Below, piece after piece: positions 16,605 to 25,797 of a DNA stretch of 64,000 bases (position 1 is the stretch's first letter; each line of letters opens with the position of its first letter). The notes beneath the pieces are model-generated. The model worked only from the letters and a program-made list of their open reading frames with translations, was not told the origin of the DNA and searched no databases. This DNA comes from TMED14 sp003507115 (GTDB taxonomy: Bacteria > Bacteroidota > Bacteroidia > Flavobacteriales > Schleiferiaceae). The DNA is taken from positions 62,001 through 126,000 of the forward strand of contig CALSOH010000003.1 in assembly GCA_943787925.1 (NCBI GenBank), given 5' to 3'. The position numbers were made by a program, and so were the translations under genes.

Positions 16605-19600
16605 ATGAATCTCTCCTTTAAGCATCTGAACAACCTCGGAGGTTGGTTCACGTTTGGGATTGCCCTGTTCACCTATGTTTCCACCCTGGAACCGACTGTA
16701 AGTTTCTGGGATTGTGGAGAATACATTGCCACATCTGTCAAGCTTCAAGTGGGCCACCCCCCCGGTGCCCCGGTCTTCCAGTTGATTGCAAACGTCTTGT
16801 CCCAGTTGGCTTTGGGAGATGTGGAGCGCCAAGCCTTTTACGTCAACTTGGCTTCCGGCCTGTCGAGTGCCTTCACCATTCCCTTTCTTTTCTGGACGAT
16901 TGTGGCCTTTGGCCGCAAGCTTTTCTCGGTGGAAACGCTGAGTCGCGGGCAGGAAATCGTACTCTTGGGCGCGGGCGCCGTGGGTGCTTTGGCCTTCACG
17001 TTTAGCGATTCGTTTTGGTTTTCGGCCGTGGAAGGGGAGGTCTATGCCATGTCTTCGTGCTTTACGGCCATCGCATTCTGGGCGGTCCTCAAGTGGGAAG
17101 CCGCGGTAGACGAAGACCCCTATGCCAACCGCTGGTTACTCCTAATCGCGTACCTCACAGGTCTATCTGTGGGTATCCACATCTTGGTCTTCTTGACCAT
17201 ACCTTCCGTGGTGATGATCTACTTCTACAAGAAGTTCCCCAACGTGACCTGGAAGTCTTGGGTCGCGGCAAACGCCGCTTCCATCGGAGTCCTGGCACTT
17301 GTCTTTGCCATCTTGATCCCCTTTATCTTGTCCCTCTTTGGCTGGCTGGAAATTACCGCTGTCAACAGCATCGGGTTGCCCAAGAACTCCGGATCTCTCT
17401 TCGCCCTCCTTCTCATCGTGGGGGGAGTCTACTACGGTGTTTATTGGGCGCGCAAAAATAGCCGGCCCCTCGTGGAGCAAGGCATTTTGGCTGTAGTCTT
17501 CCTCTTGATTGGATATTCCAGCTTTGTCGTCTTGGCTATTCGCTCCAACGCCAACACCCCCATTGACGAGAACAACCCCGAGGACGCCATGTCCCTGTTG
17601 TCCTACTACAAGCGGGATCAATACGGAGATTGGCCAGTCCTCTATGGCCAAAGCTTCAACAGTCAACTGGACAATTCTCAACCCTATGAGGATGGAAGCC
17701 CCGCCTACCAATACAGCGAGGAGTCGGGCACCTACGAAGTCACCAATGACGGCAAGGCGTCCAAGCCTAACTATGCGAAGAGCGACGTTGGATTCTTCCC
17801 CCGTATGTGGAGCGATCAGGCAGATCACGTGGAGAACTACCAAAAGCTAATGGGTGTCAAGCCCACCGATAAGCTGAAGTTTAGCGATCACTTCAAGTTT
17901 TTCATGGACTACCAGGTAGGCCAAATGTGGTTTCGCTACTTCATGTGGAACTTCGCCGGCCGACAAAATGACGACCAAAACCGCTATGAACTCACCAAGG
18001 GGAATTGGCTTACGGGAATCACCTTCTTGGACGAGATGCGTCTCGGCCCACAGGACAATCTGCCTGCACACTTTGCGAACAACCCCTCGCGGAACGTCTA
18101 CTACGCCTTGCCGCTCTTGCTGGGCTTGTTGGGCCTCGTTTACCAAGTTCAAAAAGACCAACGCAATGCCTGGGTCGTCACCCTTCTCTTCCTGTTTACA
18201 GGATTGGCGATTGTGGTCTACACCAACCACAAACCCTTTGAGCCCCGTGAACGCGACTATGCTTTCGTGGGTTCGTTCTATGTGTTTGCCATTTGGATCG
18301 GACTGGGCGTGATCGCCCTGTATGAATGGATGGGCAAGTACCGCAGTACCGTCACGGCGAGCGCTTTGACCATTTTGGCCCTGGGTGTGCCCACGCTCAT
18401 GGCGGCCGAAAACTGGGATGACCACGACCGCAGTGACCGCTACACCGCCCGGGAAATTGCCAAAATGTACTTGGATAGCTGCGCTCCCAATGCCATCTTG
18501 TTCACCAACGGCGACAACGACACCTTCCCCTTGTGGTACGTGCAAGAGGTCGAAGGCTACCGAACGGATGTCCGAATCGTGAACCTCTCACTGCTCAATA
18601 CGGACTGGTATATCGACATGATGAAGCGCACCTTCTACCTAGGAGATCCCGTACCCATCACGCTGGAAAAGAAGGACTACGTTCAGGGAACCCGCGATGT
18701 CCTCTACTTCCAAGACATGAATCTCCAAGGCCGTTGGTACGCCCAGGACTTCATCAACTATGCCTTGCGCAATGACGATGCCGTCTTCTTTACGGCCTTC
18801 CCCAACACGAAGAGCCCTAAGAAATTGCAGTACTTCCCCATGAAGAAATTCCGTGTCCCTGTCGATAAGACTGCGGTCATGGCGAACAAGGTGGTGCCCG
18901 CAGCGGACAGCAACCGCGTCGTGGACTTCATCGATTGGGATTGGAACGGGAATGTGATTGCCAAGCGCGATTTGGTTTTGATTGACCTGATTGCCAACAA
19001 CGATTGGAGCCGGCCTATCTATTTCTCCACCACCGTGGGAAGCAGCGCAAGTTCGTTCTTTTGGCTGCAGAAGTTCTTTCGTTTAGAAGGATTGGCCTAC
19101 CGTTTTGTGCCCGTCATGACCGAAACGTCGGGCAATGCCTACGACTTTGGTTCCGTCGATGCAGACAAGATGTATGCCATGATGTACAACCCGGACAATG
19201 ACCCCGGGAAATTCAACTTTGGCAACATGGAAAAGCCGGGGGTCTTCTTGGATGAAACCGTGCGCCGCTCCACCTTTAACCTACGCATCAACTACGGCCG
19301 TCTCGGAGCCGAATTGGCGCGCCGCGGGGAAAAGGAAATGGCCGTTCAAGTCTTGGAATACGCCATGTCCAAAATGCCGGTTGAAAAGCTCGGCTACGAT
19401 TATTTCATGCTCAGCATGGTGGAAGGCTTCTACATCTCCGGCGCCCAGACGCAAGCCCAGGCCCTCGTGGAAGGGTTTGCTGCGAGTCTCGACGAAGAAC
19501 TGCGTTACTACGCCCAATTCCGAGGCGCGGACAAGCGAGCGATTACCAATGAGATTCAAACGAGCCTCCAATTCTATCAGATGCTCGTCCGCATGGTGAT

Positions 19601-19697
19601 GCAGTATGAATACGACAACAAGCCCATGACGCAAGAAGAGTACAACCAAGTTGAACTCATCAAGCGCTACGAGGCCGCCGCTCAGCTGGTAGGCTAA
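16605..19697 (+). CDS. DUF2723 family large membrane protein
   Basis: About 1030 residues. The N-terminal part (up to about residue 590) holds around a dozen hydrophobic helices, with the family motifs LEPTVSFWDCGEYIA and KLQVGHPPGAPVF near the start. The C-terminal 430 residues are soluble and contain NGDNDTFPLWYVQEVEGYRTD and IVNLSLLNTDWYI. DUF2723 proteins are widespread in Bacteroidota and resemble GT-C glycosyltransferases (the acidic GDNDTFP and WDCGEYI motifs fit this). A role in protein O-glycosylation or lipid-linked sugar transfer is plausible but unproven. I use the ATG at 16605 rather than the TTG at 16596. A strong hairpin follows the stop. Confidence 0.88.
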   Translation: MNLSFKHLNNLGGWFTFGIALFTYVSTLEPTVSFWDCGEYIATSVKLQVGHPPGAPVFQLIANVLSQLALGDVERQAFYVNLASGLSSAFTIPFLFWTIVAFGRKLFSVETLSRGQEIVLLGAGAVGALAFTFSDSFWFSAVEGEVYAMSSCFTAIAFWAVLKWEAAVDEDPYANRWLLLIAYLTGLSVGIHILVFLTIPSVVMIYFYKKFPNVTWKSWVAANAASIGVLALVFAILIPFILSLFGWLEITAVNSIGLPKNSGSLFALLLIVGGVYYGVYWARKNSRPLVEQGILAVVFLLIGYSSFVVLAIRSNANTPIDENNPEDAMSLLSYYKRDQYGDWPVLYGQSFNSQLDNSQPYEDGSPAYQYSEESGTYEVTNDGKASKPNYAKSDVGFFPRMWSDQADHVENYQKLMGVKPTDKLKFSDHFKFFMDYQVGQMWFRYFMWNFAGRQNDDQNRYELTKGNWLTGITFLDEMRLGPQDNLPAHFANNPSRNVYYALPLLLGLLGLVYQVQKDQRNAWVVTLLFLFTGLAIVVYTNHKPFEPRERDYAFVGSFYVFAIWIGLGVIALYEWMGKYRSTVTASALTILALGVPTLMAAENWDDHDRSDRYTAREIAKMYLDSCAPNAILFTNGDNDTFPLWYVQEVEGYRTDVRIVNLSLLNTDWYIDMMKRTFYLGDPVPITLEKKDYVQGTRDVLYFQDMNLQGRWYAQDFINYALRNDDAVFFTAFPNTKSPKKLQYFPMKKFRVPVDKTAVMANKVVPAADSNRVVDFIDWDWNGNVIAKRDLVLIDLIANNDWSRPIYFSTTVGSSASSFFWLQKFFRLEGLAYRFVPVMTETSGNAYDFGSVDADKMYAMMYNPDNDPGKFNFGNMEKPGVFLDETVRRSTFNLRINYGRLGAELARRGEKEMAVQVLEYAMSKMPVEKLGYDYFMLSMVEGFYISGAQTQAQALVEGFAASLDEELRYYAQFRGADKRAITNEIQTSLQFYQMLVRMVMQYEYDNKPMTQEEYNQVELIKRYEAAAQLVG

Positions 19698-19716
19698 TCC
19701 TATCCCGTTTAGAACG

Positions 19717-19747
19717 ACCAAGGGCGCCCCATCGGGGCGCCCTTGGT
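19717..19747. terminator. bidirectional hairpin between DUF2723 gene and hppD
   Basis: 14-bp perfect stem ACCAAGGGCGCCCC / GGGGCGCCCTTGGT with a 3-nt loop (ATC), lying between two convergent genes. T-tracts are weak on both sides, but stem stability and position make termination in both directions likely. Confidence 0.75.
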
Positions 19748-19769
19748 ATTTACGGCTCACGGGGCGAGC

Positions 19770-20909
19770 TTACAAGGTGCCGCGTCGTTCTTGTTCGCGC
19801 TCGATGGCTTCGAAGAGAGCCTTGAAATTCCCCTTTCCAAAGGACTTGGCGCCTTTGCGTTGGATGATTTCAAAGAAAACCGTGGGACGATCCATCAAGG
19901 GCTTGGTAAAGAGCTGAAGCAGATAGCCCTCCTCGTCGCGGTCAATCAGAATGCCCAATTTACTCAAGGGGCTCAGGTCCTCGTCAATCTTCCCCACGCG
20001 GTCAAGGACATCGTCATAGTAGCTCTTGGGAACTTCTAAAAACTGAACCCCGCGAGAACGCAGTTCGGTGACCGTGTAGATGATGTCGTCGGTGGCCATG
20101 GCGAGGTGTTGAATTCCTGGACCATTGTAGAAGTCGATGTACTCTTCGATCTGGGACTTCTTGCGGCCCTCTGCCGGTTCGTTAATGGGGAATTTGATGC
20201 GGCCATTGCCATTGGTCATCACCTTGGACATCAAGGCGGTGTATTCCGTGGAAATATCCTTGTCGTCAAAAGACACCAGTTGCGCGAAGCCCATGATGTG
20301 CTTGTAGTAATTGACCCACGTATCCATTTCGTTCCAGCCCACGTTTCCGACCATGTGATCGATGAACTTAAGCCCCGTCGGCGCAGGGTGGTAGCCGGTG
20401 TCCAAAGCGATGTAACCAGGCATAAAGACGCCCTGATAGCCATGACGCTCCACAAAGACGTGGACCGTGTCCCCATAGGCCTTGATGCCACTGAGGGTGA
20501 CTTCCCCGTGGGCGTCTTGGAGGGTGTAGGGGGCAAAAGCCGATTCGGCCCCACGTGCCGTCGTGGTCTCCCAGCTTTTGGTGGCGTCATCCACCCAAAT
20601 CGCCACATTCTTCACGCCATCTCCGTGCTGGACGAGGTGTGCATTGATGGGGCTATCCGCGGTCAGCGGGGAGGTGAGGACCAAAATTATCTTGTCCTGC
20701 TTCAGGGCATAGGACGTGCGGTCTTTTGCTCCGGTCTCTAATCCTGCGTAGGCGTAGTCTTGGAAGCCGAACGCCGTCTTGAAGAAGTGGGCGGACTGCT
20801 TGGCGTTTCCGACGTAGAATTCGACGTGGTCTGTGCCGTTAAGGGGGAGGAAGTCCTCAGCTTCCGGGTTTTCAATCGGAAGTTTAAGCGAGGTCGAGTC
20901 CGTTTGCAT
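19770..20909 (-). CDS. hppD: 4-hydroxyphenylpyruvate dioxygenase
   Basis: A 379-residue Fe(II) enzyme that converts 4-hydroxyphenylpyruvate to homogentisate, the second step of tyrosine catabolism. Two vicinal-oxygen-chelate halves are visible: DHVEFYVGNAKQSAHFF near residue 28 and FIDHMVGNVGWNEMDTWVNYY in the second half. The typical C-terminal region includes LLQLFTKPLMDRPTVFFE and the closing helix KGNFKALFEAIEREQ. It lies 18 nt downstream of hmgA in the same orientation, so the two pathway enzymes are co-transcribed. Confidence 0.96.
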   Translation of the reverse strand: MQTDSTSLKLPIENPEAEDFLPLNGTDHVEFYVGNAKQSAHFFKTAFGFQDYAYAGLETGAKDRTSYALKQDKIILVLTSPLTADSPINAHLVQHGDGVKNVAIWVDDATKSWETTTARGAESAFAPYTLQDAHGEVTLSGIKAYGDTVHVFVERHGYQGVFMPGYIALDTGYHPAPTGLKFIDHMVGNVGWNEMDTWVNYYKHIMGFAQLVSFDDKDISTEYTALMSKVMTNGNGRIKFPINEPAEGRKKSQIEEYIDFYNGPGIQHLAMATDDIIYTVTELRSRGVQFLEVPKSYYDDVLDRVGKIDEDLSPLSKLGILIDRDEEGYLLQLFTKPLMDRPTVFFEIIQRKGAKSFGKGNFKALFEAIEREQERRGTL

Positions 20910-20927
20910 GTCTTAGGGTATGTAGGG

Positions 20928-22085
20928 TTATTCGTTCCAGGAGTTCCAGTAGTCGTTCAATTCCATGTCCAAGGCGGCTTGGGTGACTTGCAAGGGGCGG
21001 AAGGTATCCACCATCACGGCGAGCTCGGCGGTTTCTTTTTGGCCAATGCTGCGCTCGTAGGCACCGGGGTGAGGCCCGTGGGGAATGCCTCCGGGGTGCA
21101 GGCTGATAAAGCCTTTTTCCACATGGTTGCGGGACATGAAGTCGCCATCCACATAGTATAGCACTTCATCGGAGTCGATGTTGCTGTGGTTGTAGGGGGC
21201 GGGAATGGATTTGGGATGGTAGTCGTACATGCGCGGGGCGAAGGTGCAAACGACGAAGTTGTGCGCTTCAAACGTTTGGTGCACGGGCGGCGGCTGATGC
21301 ACTCGACCTGTAATGGGCTCAAAGTTGAGGGCCGAGAAAATATAGGGGTAGCAATAGCCGTCCCAGCCCACCACGTCAAAAGGATGGCTACTGTAGGTAA
21401 CGTGGTGCAAGACCCCTTGCTTTTTAATTTTTATCACAAATTCTCCGCGCGCATCGATGGGCGCTACGAGGGTGGGAAGGCGGAAATCCCGTTCACAAAA
21501 GGGGCTATGCTCGAGCATTTGGCCAAATTCGTTTCGGTAGCGCTTGGGGGTAATCACGGGCGAATGGCTCTCGACTACGAGCACTCGGTTGTCGGGCCCA
21601 TCAAACGTCAGTTGGTAGATGGTGCCACGGGGAATCACAATGTAGTCCGCATACTCAAAGCGAAGCTCGCCAAACATCGACCGCATCACCCCACTTCCTT
21701 GGTGAATGAAGAGGAGTTCATCGCTGTCGGCATTCTTGTAGAAATAGTCCTGAATCCCTTTGCGCGGGGCGGCGACGTCTATTTGGACATCTGAGTTAAA
21801 GAGCACGGCGGTACGGGCTTCCAGAAAGTCATCGGCGGGAAGGGCCTGAAATCCCTGCAGCATGCGTGAATGGATGTTCCGCTCCACGGCCGCGGTGGGG
21901 CGCAAGTCCTGGGACGCGCCAATGTGACTCACCATGGTCGGGCGATGGGTATGGTAGAGCAAAGAGCTCACACCGTGGAACCCTTCCGTTCCGAAGAGCT
22001 GTTCGTAGTAGAGCCCTCCCTCGGGTTTTTCGTGGATGGTGTGGCGCTTGGGAGGCACGGAGCCGAGTTGATGGTAGTAGGCCAT
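20928..22085 (-). CDS. hmgA: homogentisate 1,2-dioxygenase
   Basis: A 385-residue enzyme that opens the aromatic ring of homogentisate to maleylacetoacetate. Recognisable parts are GELRFEYADYIVIPRGTIYQ, the cupin strands around SSHPFDVVGWDGYCYPYIF and the metal-site region SLHPGGIPHGPHPGAYE. It is shorter than the roughly 440-residue animal and proteobacterial enzymes but of the length usual in Bacteroidota. It starts 6 nt after the trhO stop and precedes hppD. The following steps (maleylacetoacetate isomerase, fumarylacetoacetase) are not in the window. Confidence 0.94.
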   Translation of the reverse strand: MAYYHQLGSVPPKRHTIHEKPEGGLYYEQLFGTEGFHGVSSLLYHTHRPTMVSHIGASQDLRPTAAVERNIHSRMLQGFQALPADDFLEARTAVLFNSDVQIDVAAPRKGIQDYFYKNADSDELLFIHQGSGVMRSMFGELRFEYADYIVIPRGTIYQLTFDGPDNRVLVVESHSPVITPKRYRNEFGQMLEHSPFCERDFRLPTLVAPIDARGEFVIKIKKQGVLHHVTYSSHPFDVVGWDGYCYPYIFSALNFEPITGRVHQPPPVHQTFEAHNFVVCTFAPRMYDYHPKSIPAPYNHSNIDSDEVLYYVDGDFMSRNHVEKGFISLHPGGIPHGPHPGAYERSIGQKETAELAVMVDTFRPLQVTQAALDMELNDYWNSWNE

Positions 22086-22090
22086 AGCTG

Positions 22091-23125
22091 TTAGGTTTTG
22101 GCGCGGTGAAAACGCTTAGCCCGGGTTTGGGCGGCGTGTTCTTTGCGGATTTTGGCTTGTTCGTCTTCCGGTAGGTGAATAATGGCTTGACATTCGGGGC
22201 TACACGTGCCTTCGTGGACCGTTTGACAGGCCGAACATTGAATAAACAAGAGATTGCAGGCTTTGTTGGCACAATTTACATGTATATCCGCAGGCTCCCC
22301 ACATTGGTGGCAGTGGGCAATCACATCGTCAGAAATATGTTCTCCCAAGCGCTCGTCAAAGACAAAGTTTTTGCCCTTAAACCTATTGGGGAGCTGGGCC
22401 TCTTGGATTTGGCGTGCATAGTCGATGATGCCTCCGTGCAACTGGTTGACATTCTGAAAGCCATGATGCTTGAGGTAGGCCGAGGTCTTTTCGCAGCGAA
22501 TTCCCCCCGTGCAATAGAGGAGTACCGGCTTGTCTTCGTGTCCCTCGAGCATTTGGAGAACCTCGGGCAATTCTTCTCGGAACGTCTCGGCTTGAGGCAA
22601 AAGGGCGCCTTCAAAATGCCCAATTTCCGATTCGTAGTGGTTACGCATGTCCACGACAAGAGCCTCCCCCGACTCCATCAGGGCATTCCATTCGGCAGCA
22701 TTCAAGTGGCGGCCCACGTTGGTGACGTCATAGTCGTCCATGGTCAAACCATCCGCGACAATTTGGGCCCGAACCTTGACGGTGAGTTTAAAGAAGGACT
22801 TGCCGTCGTCTTCCACGGCGATCTTGAAGGGGACATCCCGGAAGGCCTCCCAGGCAGAGAGTTCTTGGACAAAGGCCTCCCAATGGTGCTCGGGTACGCT
22901 CATCTGCGCGTTGATGCCTTCGGTGGCCACATAAATTCGGCCAAAGCATTGGCGGGCATCCCATTGCAGAAAGAGTTGATCCCGAACGGCTTGCGGGTCT
23001 TCAAGGTGCACATAGCGGTAGAAGGAAACCGTCCGGCGCGCAAAGGACTCCTCCGCCAAACGCTTTACGAGCGTATCGCGATCGTACTTGTTGTACAGAA
23101 CGGGTTTTGGCGTCTTAGGAGGCAT
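22091..23125 (-). CDS. trhO: tRNA uridine(34) hydroxylase TrhO (YceA, rhodanese family)
   Basis: A 344-residue rhodanese-related protein. An N-terminal acylphosphatase-like domain (GRIYVATEGINAQMSVP) is followed by a rhodanese domain with the active-site loop CTGGIRCEK (catalytic Cys205, second Cys211). A cysteine-rich C-terminus (HCHQCG, CANKACN, QCSAC, CSPEC) may bind zinc. TrhO hydroxylates U34 of certain tRNAs in an oxygen-dependent reaction. It heads the operon with hmgA and hppD, which have no obvious functional link beyond use of oxygen. Its start codon lies 4 nt after a TACCTTTG box, so the mRNA is probably leaderless. Confidence 0.93.
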   Translation of the reverse strand: MPPKTPKPVLYNKYDRDTLVKRLAEESFARRTVSFYRYVHLEDPQAVRDQLFLQWDARQCFGRIYVATEGINAQMSVPEHHWEAFVQELSAWEAFRDVPFKIAVEDDGKSFFKLTVKVRAQIVADGLTMDDYDVTNVGRHLNAAEWNALMESGEALVVDMRNHYESEIGHFEGALLPQAETFREELPEVLQMLEGHEDKPVLLYCTGGIRCEKTSAYLKHHGFQNVNQLHGGIIDYARQIQEAQLPNRFKGKNFVFDERLGEHISDDVIAHCHQCGEPADIHVNCANKACNLLFIQCSACQTVHEGTCSPECQAIIHLPEDEQAKIRKEHAAQTRAKRFHRAKT

Positions 23126-23129
23126 AGAA

Positions 23130-23137
23130 CAAAGGTA
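23130..23137 (-). promoter_or_regulatory. promoter -7 box directly before trhO
   Basis: On the minus strand TACCTTTG is followed by 4 nt (TTCT) and then the ATG of trhO. The transcription start should coincide with, or nearly coincide with, the start codon. Confidence 0.6.
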
Positions 23138-23203
23138 AGTTACCCACCCTTCCTTGCGGACATGTCACTAGGATGCGCATAGGTTCTGACGCACGATGGA
23201 TTT

Positions 23204-23230
23204 TTGACAGGGACTTGGTCGATACATTTG
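23204..23230 (+). promoter_or_regulatory. promoter directly before the threonine dehydrogenase-like gene
   Basis: TTG at 23204-23206, a 16-nt spacer and TACATTTG at 23223-23230. The ATG follows 4 nt later at 23235, again predicting a leaderless transcript. Confidence 0.65.
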
Positions 23231-23234
23231 CGCT

Positions 23235-24155
23235 ATGGAGAAGGCATTGGTGCTTGGCGCAGCTGGGCAGATTGGAACCGAGTTAGTGGCCGCATTGCGT
23301 GCCGAGTTAGGCCATGAAAACGTGGTGGCTACGGATCTCCATCCGGAAAAGCTCGAAGCCCCATGCTTTGCCCTCAATGCGATGGATGGCGAAGCCTTGC
23401 GTGCCCTGGTGGTCGAGCACGACATTACCCAAGTCTACCACCTGGTCGCGATGTTAAGCGCCACGGGGGAAAAGATGCCCGAGAAAGCTTGGGACCTCAA
23501 TATGACAACCCTTTTTCATGTACTGAACCTCGCCAAAGAGGGGCTGCTTAAGCGTGTTTTTTGGCCGAGTTCCATTGCCGCATTTGGACCCAACACCCCG
23601 GCGCTGGACACCCCGCAGTACAGCCCGATGGACCCCACCACGGTGTACGGCATCTCCAAACTGGCGGGAGAGCTCTGGTGCCAATATTACCACGAGAAAT
23701 TCGGGGTGGACGTGCGGAGTTTGCGCTACCCCGGATTAATCTCCTGGAAGACTCTGCCGGGTGGTGGGACCACGGACTATGCCATCGATATTTTTCATGC
23801 CGCCCGTCGCGAGAATGCGTACACGAGCTTTTTAGCTGCCGATACCCGTTTGCCCATGATGCATATGGAGGACGCCATTCGCGCGACGCTGATGCTGATG
23901 CACGCGCCGACGGAATCAGTCAAAGTGCGGACCAGCTACAATGTTTCGGGGGTGGACTTTACGCCGTCGGAATTGGCAGATTCCATGCGCCGGCATTACC
24001 CGAACCTAGCCATGACCTATGCGCCTGATTTTCGGCAAGCCATTGCTGCGAGCTGGCCCCAACGCATGGACGATACCCAAGCACGTGCCGATTGGGGCTG
24101 GGCGCCGCGCTACAGCCTGGACGCCATGGTCGACGACATGGTGGCCCACATCTAA
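23235..24155 (+). CDS. NAD-dependent epimerase/dehydratase-type L-threonine 3-dehydrogenase
   Basis: A 306-residue extended SDR. The NAD-binding GAAGQIG is at residues 8-14 and the catalytic YGISK near residue 139. SLRYPGLIS and LPGGGTTDYA are hallmarks of the SDR-type L-threonine 3-dehydrogenases known from psychrophilic Flavobacterium and relatives; these oxidise threonine to 2-amino-3-ketobutyrate. The partner enzyme, glycine C-acetyltransferase (Kbl), is not nearby. It diverges from trhO, and its stop lies only 2 nt from the convergent lipoprotein gene. A sugar-nucleotide epimerase is the alternative, but the substrate-site motifs favour threonine. Confidence 0.85.
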   Translation: MEKALVLGAAGQIGTELVAALRAELGHENVVATDLHPEKLEAPCFALNAMDGEALRALVVEHDITQVYHLVAMLSATGEKMPEKAWDLNMTTLFHVLNLAKEGLLKRVFWPSSIAAFGPNTPALDTPQYSPMDPTTVYGISKLAGELWCQYYHEKFGVDVRSLRYPGLISWKTLPGGGTTDYAIDIFHAARRENAYTSFLAADTRLPMMHMEDAIRATLMLMHAPTESVKVRTSYNVSGVDFTPSELADSMRRHYPNLAMTYAPDFRQAIAASWPQRMDDTQARADWGWAPRYSLDAMVDDMVAHI

Positions 24156-24157
24156 TC

Positions 24158-25171
24158 TCAGCTCCTCCGGGCGTCCTGCCAATCCCAATTGACCGCATTG
24201 GGGACGAGACGACGCTGGATCAGAATGTTGATGATTTTAAGTTGGCGGTCGAGGATAAACATACGGAGGTAGGAATACCGCTTGAGACGCCCGTCTTCAA
24301 TAAAACTCTCAAAATCGAAGACCAGCACCACATGGTTTTCCTGGCGATCTTGGTAGAAAGGGATGACGGATATGGGATCGACGCCAATGAAGGGTGCATT
24401 GGATTGTACACTGGAGGCTAATTGCTCACGAGACCACATGGTATTCAGGCCGCAAGAGGAGGTGAATTGCACGCTGTCAGCGAGGTAAGTCTTCAAAAGA
24501 TGGGTGTCCTGAGCGAAGAGTGCCTGAGCGTTAGAAACCGCCCGGACTGCAGCTTCCATGGACCCTATTTTGGAATCACAGAAGTAATGAAAATGAGATG
24601 GATCTGCGTTTGCTTGAAAAATCAAAGGTGAATTTTGGGGCCAGCACATAGCCCACTCCGTCACGGCGGTTAAGGATCCGGAGTTGTCCGTGGATAAGAG
24701 GATGGTCGAATATCGATCTTCAAAATCTCCGGATTCCGATTGGAATTGCCAACGACCAAAACAAAGAAAAACGTGGGTTTGGTATACTTCGTTGTAGGCC
24801 GCCCGGACATTGAATGCCTCATATCGAACACCGGCATACTGTCCATGCCATGTTGTAAAGAAGGTTTGAAATTCTTGAGGATCTAGCACAGAAATGGGCC
24901 AATTGACCATACTAACTTTCACACTATCACTCAGCGGAAAGGGGATATTATCCGGATGGCCTTCAGAGAGAGAAGCGATGGCTCGGCTAGCCAATTGAAT
25001 GAGGGCACTATCAACGTCCGTGTAGGGACCCGGATATGCGACGGCAAAGGACGGATCAGTCCACTCAAATCGATTTCCCTCCGGCTCAACCGAGGGCTCC
25101 TCCGGGGATTGACAGGCAAGAGTCAAACCGAAAAGGGCCAGAAAGTATGGATAATTTCGAAGCAAGGGCAT
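24158..25171 (-). CDS. hypothetical lipoprotein, family not recognised
   Basis: A 337-residue protein. The N-terminus (LALFGLTLACQS) contains a good lipobox, so it should be a periplasmic or outer-membrane lipoprotein. The rest has two similar-looking halves: VDSALIQLASRAIASLSEG with a following helix-strand pattern, and MEAAVRAVSNAQALFAQDT with the same arrangement. This hints at tandem NTF2/SnoaL-like folds, but no family is clear. Four or more cysteines lie in the mature part. Codon use is visibly more AT-rich than in neighbouring genes, which may mark a poorly conserved or acquired gene. Function unknown. Confidence 0.7.
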   Translation of the reverse strand: MPLLRNYPYFLALFGLTLACQSPEEPSVEPEGNRFEWTDPSFAVAYPGPYTDVDSALIQLASRAIASLSEGHPDNIPFPLSDSVKVSMVNWPISVLDPQEFQTFFTTWHGQYAGVRYEAFNVRAAYNEVYQTHVFLCFGRWQFQSESGDFEDRYSTILLSTDNSGSLTAVTEWAMCWPQNSPLIFQANADPSHFHYFCDSKIGSMEAAVRAVSNAQALFAQDTHLLKTYLADSVQFTSSCGLNTMWSREQLASSVQSNAPFIGVDPISVIPFYQDRQENHVVLVFDFESFIEDGRLKRYSYLRMFILDRQLKIINILIQRRLVPNAVNWDWQDARRS

Positions 25172-25212
25172 GGACCTGTAAATATCGTTCTTTCAAACGA
25201 TTACCAGGCTTA

Positions 25213-25797
25213 TCAAAGTAAAACGGGGACTATCTGCCTAAAAGTGAGGTTGATTCGGGGCGAATCTACGCGCAAGCGCATGGGCAAGGCATGCTCAAAC
25301 ATATGCTGGCAAGGCGGCTGCATCCAAAGCAAGTCGCCCGAGTGCAAGGCCAGGGTGAAGCGCTTTTTGGAGGCGTCTTTGGATCGCAAAATAAAGTCTC
25401 GCGAGGCCCCAAGACTCAGGCTGGCCACATGGGGATGGGGACCAAGCTCCGGTTCATTGTCTTGGTGATAGCCCATGTAGTCGCGCCCATTTCGGTAGGC
25501 ATTGACGAGAACGGAATTGAAGGGCGTTCCGAGTTCCGTCTCAATTTCCGAACGCAGTTGGGCCAAATCGGGATGCCAACCCTGACCTCGGAGGGTGCGA
25601 CCGGCATAGCGGTAATCGCAGCCCACGTCCGCCTGAAAAAAACTCCTCCGCGGCTCCAAATGTAGGCGCCCAAAGAGGCTCACGGTACCTTGTTCCCAGG
25701 GCCAATCCTCCCACCCCGTGCGCATGAGATGTTCGGCGCGGCCGTCATCCAGCCATTGCGGAAAATACGTCCAGGGAAGATTAGGGGTGGAGGGCAT
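25213..25797 (-). CDS. AlkB-like 2-oxoglutarate/Fe(II)-dependent dioxygenase
   Basis: A 194-residue member of the 2OG-Fe(II) oxygenase superfamily. The iron motif HxD is in YHQDNEPELGP, the distal histidine in MFEHALP, and the 2-oxoglutarate-binding arginines in RINLTFR. NSVLVNAYRNGRDYMGYHQD is typical of AlkB homologues related to ALKBH2/3, which repair alkylated bases in DNA or RNA. The frame opens at 25875, but residues before the ATG at 25797 (MPSTPNLPWTYFPQ) lie inside the upstream epimerase gene, so I use 25797, which leaves a 17-nt overlap. Confidence 0.88.
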   Translation of the reverse strand: MPSTPNLPWTYFPQWLDDGRAEHLMRTGWEDWPWEQGTVSLFGRLHLEPRRSFFQADVGCDYRYAGRTLRGQGWHPDLAQLRSEIETELGTPFNSVLVNAYRNGRDYMGYHQDNEPELGPHPHVASLSLGASRDFILRSKDASKKRFTLALHSGDLLWMQPPCQHMFEHALPMRLRVDSPRINLTFRQIVPVLL

